In this document: positions 1 through 5,966 of the stretch, piece by piece
Position numbering within the stretch: the stretch's first letter is position 1
Layout of the letters: each line of letters opens with the position of its first letter
Assembly (NCBI GenBank): GCA_022573095.1
Contig: JACZUR010000071.1
Location: 1-9,077 of the forward strand
Direction of reading: 5' to 3'
Source of the DNA: Gemmatimonadota bacterium
Lineage (GTDB): Bacteria > Gemmatimonadota > Gemmatimonadetes > Gemmatimonadales > GWC2-71-9
Length of the DNA stretch: 9,077 bases
Notes under the pieces: model-generated
Databases searched by the model: none
Seen by the model: the letters and a program-made list of their open reading frames with translations, nothing else
Told to the model about the DNA's origin: nothing
Made by a program: the position numbers and the translations under genes

Positions 1-2395
1 GGATGGCCGGTATGTAACTGGCTACAAACGCTACCAGTAAAAAGAATCCAGCTATGAGTCCGAACGTAAGCGGATCGCTTGGACTGACACCGAACAACAG
101 GTTTCGCATGAGGCGGGTCGCAGCGAGTGCCAATGCAAATCCCGCTCCGAGGCCTATAGCGGTGAGTTTCATTCCGCTTCGCACCACCATACTTCGCACG
201 GCACCACTGTCCGCGCCGAGCGCGATCCGTATTCCGATTTCGCGGGTGCGCTGGCTCACAGAGTAGGAGAGCAAGCCGTACAGACCCACGCCGGCCAGCA
301 TGATCCCGAGCGATCCGAACAGAGTTGTTACAAACGCCGCCACGCGGCTCGGCAGAAGCACAATGCCATTTATCTCTTCGAGCGAACCGAGCATACCAGG
401 AGGCAGATCTGGTTCCAGCGCGAGCGCTATGTTGCGAATGCCGCTGACCGCCGCAGCCGGTTCCAGGCCGCGCGTCACGACTGCCATTTCAGCTGAATAG
501 TCCTGGTTGAACGGCCGGTAGATCATAAACCGCGGATCTTCACCTAATGACCGGTACTTGCTCGTCTGGACGACGCCGATGATTTCCACCTCGACAGGTT
601 CTCTCGAGCTGCCAACGCCGATCGTCTTACCTACTGCGTTCTCGCCGGGCCAGAGACGTCTGGCGATCTCCTCGTTTATGATCACCACGTTGGGCGCACC
701 GCTGTTATCGCTCTCGGTGAAGTCTCTGCCGGATAACAGCGAAATGCGCATCGTCTGGAAGTAACCCGGAGTCACTATCGAAGCTTCGGAGCGTCTGATG
801 CCATCGCCGCGTTCCTGTGGGCGGCCGGGCAGCGTAAGAGCCGTTTGGGCATTCGACAACGAGAGCGGCAGGATGTTTATAGCCCCGGAAGATACGACAC
901 CTGGCATGCCTGCAACTCTCTCGTGCAAGCCTCTAAAGAATTCTCGTCCCTGCGCCTCATTGAAACTGATGACGTCAACATCGTAGAGCACGACCCCGAC
1001 GCCCTCGGGGTCAAAACCCACATCCACCGTCCCCGCCTCTCGCAGTCCCCTCAACAGCAGACCGGCACCCACCAGCAACAGCGCCGATACCGCTACTTGG
1101 ATACCGACGAAGCTTCCGCGCAGACGCGTTCCCGAGCTGCCGGACCCGGCCGAGTCGGAGTAGAGCGCAGTTGAAAGATTCGGATTGGACGCTTTCAACG
1201 CCGGCGTCAGACCGAACAACAGGCCGGTACCCAGGGTCAGCGCGAGCGTGAACATCAGGACACGAACATCCGGAGAAAAATCAAAGACCAGCGGTACCTC
1301 GATGGGTAACCGCACGTTCGATAGGATTCCGGTCGTCCAGTAGGAGAACGCGATGCCTACTCCTCCACCAACAACGAACAACACGATACTTTCGGTGAGA
1401 AGCTGCCCGACGATGCGCGAGCGGCTTGCACCCAACGCCTGCCGAACGGCAATCTCTTTTCTGCGGCTGCTCGCACGAGAAAGCAACATGCTCGCGACAT
1501 TGAGGCTGGCAATCATCAGAATCAAGCCGGAGATGCCAAGCAGTAGCGCCATGAACGCTGACACAGGTCCAGTCGCCGCCAGCAGGTTCGAGTACGGACG
1601 AACGTCGGCTCCCTGCCCTTCTCTCTCCTCGGGAAGCTCCTCTTGCAGCCGATGCCAGATCACATCAGCGGCGTTTTGCACCAGTTCGACCGACCCTCCC
1701 GGCTGCATTCTGCCGATTGTCTCGAGCGAGAGTAATTTTCTTGCGTCTCCAACACTGGCTTCCGCAAACAGTGATCGCGCTGACAGCGGAATAAACGCTC
1801 CTACACCAGCGATGGATATGTGGCCGGTGAAGCCCTCTTCAGCCACTCCCACGACCGTGAAGGAGCGGGAGTTGAGATTCACGTTGGTTCCGACTATGGA
1901 GGAGTCACCGCCAAAACGATTCTGCCATGTTCCATAACTGAGGACGACGACAGCCGGATCTCCGCCCGGAGAGTCTTCCTCAGGCAAGAAAAAGCGTCCC
2001 AATGCAGGCCGCGTGCCTAGGATGCTGAAGTAATTCTGTGTCACCATCTGTCCGGAGAGAATCTGAGGATCGCCGTCGGATGTGAGACTACCGCCAAAGA
2101 TGTCGTACGCAGCGAGACCGGTCAGTCCGTTATCGGAGGTGGCGTAGGCTTCATACTCATCAAATGGGAAGGAGTGAAAGCTGGAGCCATCCCGATTGAT
2201 GCGGTGAAGCGTGACCAGCTCCTCGTGGTTCGGTAAGCCGTTCGGCGTGCGGAAGATAAGAGAGTTGGCCACACTGAATATGGTGGTCGTCGCTCCGATG
2301 CCGAGTGCGACCGTCAGCACGGCAACGGCCACAAAGACAGGCGACTTGCCCAATGTACGCACAGTATACTTCACATCTTGGATTAGGGTTTCCAT
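1..2395 (-). CDS. ADOP-family MacB/FtsX-like ABC transporter permease (C-terminal end cut by window edge)
   Basis: The minus strand is open without a stop from an ATG at 2395 to the left edge, giving 798 codons plus one base. The start is the first ATG after an in-frame TGA near 2465 and has GGGAGA 11 nt upstream. The protein has the duplicated permease layout: an N-terminal membrane helix (about residues 20-48, with ALGIGATTTIFSV), a MacB-type periplasmic domain (about 50-265), an FtsX domain (about 278-405, with KEIAVRQALGAS), a further helix (about 427-449), a second periplasmic domain (about 450-680), and a second FtsX domain (from about 685, with REIGIRIALGA). It breaks off at YIPAI, just before the usual Arg-rich VDP-containing end, so roughly 15-20 residues are missing. 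The family is known as orphan permeases lacking a linked ATPase. The substrate is unknown; export or envelope remodelling is inferred from MacB and LolC/FtsX relatives. Confidence 0.93.
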   Translation of the reverse strand, partial: METLIQDVKYTVRTLGKSPVFVAVAVLTVALGIGATTTIFSVANSLIFRTPNGLPNHEELVTLHRINRDGSSFHSFPFDEYEAYATSDNGLTGLAAYDIFGGSLTSDGDPQILSGQMVTQNYFSILGTRPALGRFFLPEEDSPGGDPAVVVLSYGTWQNRFGGDSSIVGTNVNLNSRSFTVVGVAEEGFTGHISIAGVGAFIPLSARSLFAEASVGDARKLLSLETIGRMQPGGSVELVQNAADVIWHRLQEELPEEREGQGADVRPYSNLLAATGPVSAFMALLLGISGLILMIASLNVASMLLSRASSRRKEIAVRQALGASRSRIVGQLLTESIVLFVVGGGVGIAFSYWTTGILSNVRLPIEVPLVFDFSPDVRVLMFTLALTLGTGLLFGLTPALKASNPNLSTALYSDSAGSGSSGTRLRGSFVGIQVAVSALLLVGAGLLLRGLREAGTVDVGFDPEGVGVVLYDVDVISFNEAQGREFFRGLHERVAGMPGVVSSGAINILPLSLSNAQTALTLPGRPQERGDGIRRSEASIVTPGYFQTMRISLLSGRDFTESDNSGAPNVVIINEEIARRLWPGENAVGKTIGVGSSREPVEVEIIGVVQTSKYRSLGEDPRFMIYRPFNQDYSAEMAVVTRGLEPAAAVSGIRNIALALEPDLPPGMLGSLEEINGIVLLPSRVAAFVTTLFGSLGIMLAGVGLYGLLSYSVSQRTREIGIRIALGADSGAVRSMVVRSGMKLTAIGLGAGFALALAATRLMRNLLFGVSPSDPLTFGLIAGFFLLVAFVASYIPAI

Positions 2396-2406
2396 AATAC
2401 TTGCCG

Positions 2407-2412
2407 TCTCCC
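2407..2412 (-). promoter_or_regulatory. Ribosome binding site of the left permease
   Basis: Read on the minus strand this is GGGAGA, 11 nt before the ATG at 2395. It is a purine-rich Shine-Dalgarno-like match with a slightly long spacer. It supports the chosen start, and the next in-frame codons upstream offer no ATG before the stop. Confidence 0.5.
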
Positions 2413-2463
2413 GATTTTGATTCGACTTCGTGGGACGCCACGCTGAATAACAGGCTTCACAGC

Positions 2464-2469
2464 ATCATA
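2464..2469 (-). promoter_or_regulatory. Candidate -10 box of the left permease promoter
   Basis: The minus strand reads TATGAT here, a 5/6 match to TATAAT, about 70 nt upstream of the ATG at 2395. A -35-like CTGACA (5/6 match to TTGACA) lies at 2495-2490, inside the last unit of the 11-bp repeat array. The spacer of 20 bp is longer than the ideal 17. That poor spacing and the overlap with the repeats would fit a promoter that needs an activator. This is a pattern match only. Confidence 0.35.
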
Positions 2470-2490
2470 CGCGGGCTATGGAGGCTAAGT

Positions 2491-2518
2491 GTCAGCGGAC
2501 TGTCAGCGTTCCGTCAGC
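2491..2518. repeat. Three direct repeats of GTCAGC with 11-bp period, probable regulator-binding array
   Basis: GTCAGC occurs at 2491-2496, 2502-2507 and 2513-2518, so the period is exactly 11 bp. On the minus strand, the direction of the permease gene, each unit reads GCTGAC. Tandem half-sites at about 11 bp are typical of OmpR/PhoB-type winged-helix regulators, which bind head-to-tail on one face of the helix. The array lies 96 bp upstream of the permease start and just upstream of a candidate -10 box, which is where an activator of this class would be expected. The binding protein is not encoded in this window as far as I can see, so its identity is unknown. Confidence 0.55.
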
Positions 2519-2654
2519 CTTTGACTGTACTATGAATAGACAATGTCACCGTTACCCGTCACATGTTTTTACAGCGAGGGGGACGGGAGGCGCGCTCCCT
2601 CTACAGAGAAAGACACGGCGAGTGAGCGATCTGTGAGTTTGAGGCTGGCTGCGG

Positions 2655-3389
2655 TTAGGAGCTTTGCGGTTCGACGAGTTTACTCGTGCGTCGAACGGCA
2701 TCGTGCCAGTGAGCCGTGATAAGCCTGTGCGCGAGCGCGGAATCCCCCCGGGACACCGCCGCAATAATCTCCTCGTGATCCGCAAGCGACTGTTCGTAGG
2801 GGGCATCTGACCTCATACCGTAGGCCCATTCGTAACGCTGAACGTGCGGGCGTACGGCGTCGTACAACATCCGGAGGCGTGGTCCAGCACATACATCCAT
2901 AAAACAAATATGAAACTTGGTCTGGAGTTCGAACACGAGATCGCGGTCGCGGGGCCGCGCGGATGTTGCAGCACGAAGTTCTTCGTTAGCGGTTTGCAAC
3001 GCGTCCGTGAGCCGAGACCTCTGACCTTCGCCGAGTTGCGCGACACCGCTAATGGCAAGCGCTTCGAGAGCGCCGATGACATCCCAGAGTTCCGCCACAT
3101 CGTTCGCTGAGAGCGCAGCGACTTGCAACTCCGTCCGCCGGCCCCTCGTCGAGGGCACCAAAAAACCCTCACGCTCGAGCCGCGCAAGCGACTCGCGAAT
3201 GGGCGTACGACTCACGCCTAACTGCTCAGCCAACTTGAGTTCCACCGCCTTGGCGCCTGGCGGAAGCCGCCCGCGGATAATGAGATCGCGCAGCGTAAGA
3301 TACACGGCTTCGGTACGCTCCCCGTGAGCGGAACGCTTATCAGCCAACGAATCGACATTAACTACTGAACTCAACTCTTCATAGATCAT
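2655..3389 (-). CDS. GntR-family transcriptional regulator, FCD (FadR-like) subfamily
   Basis: This 244-residue protein has the usual length for the group. The N-terminal winged helix-turn-helix spans about residues 24-90, with the GntR pattern LRDLIIRGRLPPG followed by LAEQLGVSRTPIRESLARLEREGFL. The helical FCD effector domain spans about 95-235. FCD landmarks include FH at 159-160, His205 in the ADHEEII stretch, Gly215-Asp216, and His227, spaced as in metal-binding members. Gln156 sits where many members have the first metal-ligand Asp, so metal binding may be altered. The ATG at 3389 is the only Met before the DNA-binding domain, and there is no clear ribosome site in front of it. The gene is divergent from the serine hydrolase, 107 bp away, and probably controls itself and that neighbour. 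Ligands of this subfamily are usually small organic acids; the ligand here is unknown. Confidence 0.92.
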   Translation of the reverse strand: MIYEELSSVVNVDSLADKRSAHGERTEAVYLTLRDLIIRGRLPPGAKAVELKLAEQLGVSRTPIRESLARLEREGFLVPSTRGRRTELQVAALSANDVAELWDVIGALEALAISGVAQLGEGQRSRLTDALQTANEELRAATSARPRDRDLVFELQTKFHICFMDVCAGPRLRMLYDAVRPHVQRYEWAYGMRSDAPYEQSLADHEEIIAAVSRGDSALAHRLITAHWHDAVRRTSKLVEPQSS

Positions 3390-3390
3390 A

Positions 3391-3400
3391 TTGGATGCAA
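3391..3400. promoter_or_regulatory. Candidate GntR operator, site 1 (TTGGATGCAA)
   Basis: This imperfect dyad has TTG...CAA arms in ATTGGATGCAAT (3390-3401). It abuts the start codon of the GntR gene, where a bound repressor would block its own transcription or translation. It matches the perfect palindrome at 3461-3470 at 8 of 10 positions. Confidence 0.4.
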
Positions 3401-3422
3401 TACGTCATTATCGTCAACTTAC

Positions 3423-3432
3423 TTGCATATAA
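3423..3432. promoter_or_regulatory. Candidate GntR operator, site 2 (TTGCATATAA)
   Basis: This is the weakest of the three related sites. It matches TTGTATACAA at 8 of 10 positions and overlaps the TATAAT box at 3428-3433. It starts 32 bp after site 1, close to three helical turns. A protein bound here would compete directly with RNA polymerase at the hydrolase promoter. AT-richness alone could explain part of the match. Confidence 0.25.
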
Positions 3433-3460
3433 TATGGATTTAATCTACCTTAATTCCCCA

Positions 3461-3470
3461 TTGTATACAA
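3461..3470. promoter_or_regulatory. Candidate GntR operator, site 3 (perfect palindrome TTGTATACAA)
   Basis: This perfect 10-bp palindrome lies 26 nt before the serine hydrolase start and downstream of the candidate -10 box. TTGT...ACAA dyads are a common form of site for FCD-type GntR regulators, and such a regulator is encoded next door. A repressor bound here would act as a roadblock on hydrolase transcription. The assignment rests on symmetry, position and family knowledge. Confidence 0.5.
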
Positions 3471-3496
3471 CCAACAACCAATGCTGGTGATTGCCC

Positions 3497-5305
3497 ATGC
3501 GTCGAAACCACGCTTCCAATTCGTCTCTGCCTCTCATCTTCATCGGGTCTATAACCGCGATCACTCTGCTCGGCCGGACCAATGAGGGGACCCACAGCCA
3601 AGGACAGATACCAACGTGCCCGCCCGCTCTTGCCGGCGGGTGGACCGCTGATTTCCCGGCAAGAAACGTGTTCAACGTGGAGATCGGCATCGCGGCTCAA
3701 CCGACCGGCCATACGGCCCACTTTCGGTCCGCCGGATCCGACGAAACCGGGATACCAATCTGGATGGACGGAGACCGTCTGCGGTTCCAGTCCGAAGCAC
3801 TTCCGATCTCATTTAGCGGGACGTTCTCTGCGGACAGCTCATCGGTACACGGCTTCATTTATCACGGCTCCGATGCAATCCATCTACATCTTCATCGCGC
3901 CGAAGGTGAAGCAGTGGATGTGTGGGAGACAACGTGGACTCCGCTCGCCGTGCCAGACGAAACATTGGCGATCGACTTGTTCATAGAAGAGGATGCCGGC
4001 CAACAGGCCGCTTTTCTGTTCTGGCGCGATCCGCGTGTTGGGAGACCGTGGACCTACGGCCTTCAATGCGAAGGCAACCGCGTAACGTTCAGCGAAAAGA
4101 ATCTGGGACAGGTCTACAGCGGCGAATTCGATCCTGATGACGACCACATCCAGATGACAGTTACGGCGATGGGAAGCTCCGCTCCAATCAGCTTCGGACG
4201 ATTAGACGAAGGCGCGCGTACCGGACCAGCTCCGCGAGTACCGGGCAACGCTGCCTACATGCATCGTGCCCCCGAGAGTACCGGAGATGGCTGGCGTACC
4301 GCCGATCCGTCGAGCGAAGGCATGGATACCGCATTGCTCAGTGACTTGGTAGCAGACATCACCGACGAGAGCCTGACGCTGACACATGGCGTTTTGATCG
4401 CCCGGCATGGGCAACTTGTTTTCGAGGAGTACTTCTACGGCTTCGACAGAGACACATGGCACGACATGCGATCCGCCTCAAAGAGCCTGACCTCGGCCCT
4501 AACCGGAGTTGCAATCGACCGGGGCAGCATCGCCGGCGTCCACGCACGCGTGCTGGATTTCTTCCCGCGTTATCAGTCCTACCAGAATTGGGACGAGAGA
4601 AAAAGCGAAATTACCGTGCAACATTTACTGAACATGAGCTCTGGGCTGGATGTGGACGACGCCAGTCGTACGTCCGTTGCGTCCGAGTCAGCTTTTCAGG
4701 AACAGGCCGCGCAACCGGACTGGACGAGGTTCGCACTCGACGCACCCGTCGTGGCAGACCCCGGCTCACATATGATTTACGGCACCGCTAATCCGCACAT
4801 ACTGGGAGGTGTCATCGAACACGCCGTCGAGATGCCACTGCAAGAGTTCACGGAGCAATACCTCTTGGACCCGCTCGGTGCCGAGCGCTACCGAATATTT
4901 CTGGATCCCACAGGCCGCGCTTACGGAGGAGGCGGCATTTACCTGCGACCGCGCGATATGGCAAAGTTCGGTCAAATGTATCTCGATGGAGGAGTGTGGA
5001 ACGGCACCCGTATCCTGTCCGAGGAATGGGTTGATCAGTCTCTTGTCGTACGCGGTCGCCTAGAAAACATACGCAACATGGAATACGGTTATCTCTTCTG
5101 GCATCGGAGTTATACGGTTGGAAACGAAACGATCGAGTCGTTCGAAGCTCGGGGCGCCGGGGGTCAATTCATATTTATCGTTCCGTCACTCGACCTGGTC
5201 GCCGTTATCACCTCCGGTAATTACAGGAATGGCCGGTTCAACCAGCCGGAGGAGATAATGGAGCGCTACATCCTGCCTTCGATAATCGAGCCAAACGGAC
5301 AATAG
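3497..5305 (+). CDS. Exported serine hydrolase, beta-lactamase class C/penicillin-binding superfamily, with duplicated N-terminal module
   Basis: The product has 602 residues, against roughly 380-420 for a plain class C enzyme. I chose the ATG at 3497 because GGTGA lies 6 nt upstream; an in-frame TTG at 3491 is less likely. A basic start and hydrophobic stretch (about 11-26) suggest a Sec signal peptide, with no lipobox. Residues about 58-138 and 157-240 look like two copies of one beta-rich module. The catalytic domain runs from about 275 to the end: S326-A-S-K329 is the SxxK nucleophile and base, Y428-G-T the second motif, and the KTG position is replaced by G553-A-G followed by GQFIFIVPSLDL, as in many esterase or amidase-like relatives. 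An esterase, amidase or peptidase role is more likely than true beta-lactamase activity; the substrate is unknown. It is divergent from the GntR gene. Confidence 0.88.
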   Translation: MRRNHASNSSLPLIFIGSITAITLLGRTNEGTHSQGQIPTCPPALAGGWTADFPARNVFNVEIGIAAQPTGHTAHFRSAGSDETGIPIWMDGDRLRFQSEALPISFSGTFSADSSSVHGFIYHGSDAIHLHLHRAEGEAVDVWETTWTPLAVPDETLAIDLFIEEDAGQQAAFLFWRDPRVGRPWTYGLQCEGNRVTFSEKNLGQVYSGEFDPDDDHIQMTVTAMGSSAPISFGRLDEGARTGPAPRVPGNAAYMHRAPESTGDGWRTADPSSEGMDTALLSDLVADITDESLTLTHGVLIARHGQLVFEEYFYGFDRDTWHDMRSASKSLTSALTGVAIDRGSIAGVHARVLDFFPRYQSYQNWDERKSEITVQHLLNMSSGLDVDDASRTSVASESAFQEQAAQPDWTRFALDAPVVADPGSHMIYGTANPHILGGVIEHAVEMPLQEFTEQYLLDPLGAERYRIFLDPTGRAYGGGGIYLRPRDMAKFGQMYLDGGVWNGTRILSEEWVDQSLVVRGRLENIRNMEYGYLFWHRSYTVGNETIESFEARGAGGQFIFIVPSLDLVAVITSGNYRNGRFNQPEEIMERYILPSIIEPNGQ

Positions 5306-5463
5306 CTTCAGAGTCCTTTACCTCGTTGCACCGGTCCGAATTCCTGGACGTCCACTCGAGAACCCGTCCAAGTCTGGAAGGAAAGTGTTGATAGATGTTG
5401 GATCTTGGTGGAACCAGGCTACTTCGGGCCAACGACTCGATGTTGCGACAGGTCAGCGCGAGC
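5306..5463. other. Intergenic gap between convergent serine hydrolase and Cdd1-family gene
   Basis: These 158 bases separate two convergent stop codons, so termination signals are expected. The only structure I see is TGGACG (5345-5350) facing CGTCCA (5365-5370), a 6-bp stem with a 14-nt loop. The left arm lies within a perfect palindrome, TGGACGTCCA (5345-5354). No T-run follows on either strand, so I do not call a terminator. I see no additional gene. Confidence 0.4.
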
Positions 5464-5742
5464 CTATCTTTCCCGATCCTTCCAATTCCACCATTTGAGC
5501 AGTTCGGGGTCGTGTACGGTGTTGTTCACATAGTAGACGGCACAGCGGAAAACATAGAGTACGCAGCGGTCGACCTGAACGCCTTTCTGTTGGCAGTGTT
5601 CATCGTACATGCGCTGGGGATCTCGTCCCCTAAGATTCGACACTTTCTCGATTCCCAGATCTTCCAGATCCTGGGCAATACTCGGTCCGACTCCGGGAAT
5701 TTCTTGTAACTCGCTCTTAGTTGCAGGCATACCGTGACTCAT
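5464..5742 (-). CDS. Small helix-hairpin-helix protein of the Cdd1 family
   Basis: This 92-residue protein matches the Cdd1 family ('pathogenicity locus'), named after a Clostridioides difficile gene that flanks the toxin locus; the name implies no virulence role. The helix-hairpin-helix motif is visible at about residues 12-31 as LQEIPGVGPSIAQDLEDLGI, a fold that usually contacts DNA backbone non-specifically. A second conserved block, VDRCVLYVFRCAVYYV (57-72), carries Cys60 and Cys67; with Cys50 these could be redox-active or bind a metal, but no standard site is obvious. The ATG at 5742 has AAGGA about 11 nt upstream; Met5 is a possible alternative start without a ribosome site. The gene stands alone, divergent from the right permease and convergent with the hydrolase. 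The molecular function of this family is not established as far as I know. Confidence 0.88.
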   Translation of the reverse strand: MSHGMPATKSELQEIPGVGPSIAQDLEDLGIEKVSNLRGRDPQRMYDEHCQQKGVQVDRCVLYVFRCAVYYVNNTVHDPELLKWWNWKDRER

Positions 5743-5966
5743 GAAGGGTGAGGTCCTTAACGTATCTGCCGGCTACCGAATCCGCCATCGCTACGCGGCT
5801 CCACTCCCCGAAACCCATTTTCTATGGGCTTCAAATAACCTAAATAGTTTATGTAAACCCTTTAGGGATTGCCGCTATCTCAGGTACTACGATGACGAAT
5901 TCCGATCGCAAAACCGGACCCGGTGCCATAGGCCGCCAGTTTCATATATGGAAGAAGGGAAGCGAT
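5743..5966. other. Divergent intergenic region between the Cdd1-family gene and the right permease
   Basis: These 224 bases must contain promoters for both flanking genes. There is an AT-rich patch at about 5819-5867, suitable for promoter melting, but I cannot find a well-spaced -35/-10 pair on either strand. CCCTTTAGGG (5858-5867) is a near-palindrome. The 11-bp GTCAGC array seen before the left permease is absent here. An in-frame ATG at 5892 lies inside this stretch and is discussed under the permease. Confidence 0.45.
5954..5960 (+). promoter_or_regulatory. Ribosome binding site deciding the right permease start
   Basis: GAAGGGA lies 6 nt before the ATG at 5967, a good purine-rich Shine-Dalgarno-like match. 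The upstream in-frame ATG at 5892 has only a weak AGG 7 nt before it. This favours the 812-residue start over the 837-residue one. Confidence 0.55.

Larger units (their letters stand above)
3390..3496. promoter_or_regulatory. Divergent promoter region between the GntR regulator and the serine hydrolase
   Basis: This 107-bp AT-rich gap must carry promoters for both genes. A perfect TATAAT lies at 3428-3433 on the plus strand, 63 nt before the hydrolase start, but no good -35 is found 16-18 bp upstream of it. The minus strand offers overlapping TATTAT (3434-3429) and TTGACG (3417-3412), but not in a well-spaced pair. The region also contains three operator-like sites, listed separately. I assign the region as regulatory with confidence, but not the exact promoter elements. 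Confidence 0.6.

Noticed and set aside
2363..2370. AGTATACT palindrome near the left permease start
   Set aside because: It lies within the coding sequence, is short, and differs from the TTGTATACAA sites, so it is not treated as an operator.
54..2420. Many short plus-strand open frames, the longest 194 codons at 1353-1937
   Set aside because: All lie antisense to the left permease, whose minus-strand frame is open throughout and clearly matches the ADOP family along its full length.
2160..2441. A 93-codon minus-strand frame overlapping the start of the left permease
   Set aside because: It is in a different frame from the permease, has Cys/Arg-rich low-quality sequence, and the permease N-terminus itself is unmistakable in its own frame.
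2545..2562. GTCAC repeated with 13-bp spacing next to the GTCAGC array
   Set aside because: There are only two short copies, and they are not in phase with the 11-bp array, so they are probably coincidental.
2585..2599. Hairpin GGGAG/CTCCC downstream of the GntR gene as a terminator
   Set aside because: The stem is only 5 bp with a GC-rich loop, and no T-run follows on the minus transcript. It is too weak to call.
3491..3496. TTG start for the serine hydrolase two codons before the ATG
   Set aside because: The GGTGA motif ends directly at this TTG, leaving no spacer, whereas the ATG at 3497 has a 6-nt spacer.
5395..5709. A 104-codon plus-strand open frame antisense to the Cdd1-family gene
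   Set aside because: It covers almost the whole real gene on the other strand, has no ribosome site, and matches nothing I recognise. It is most likely a shadow of the constrained opposite frame.
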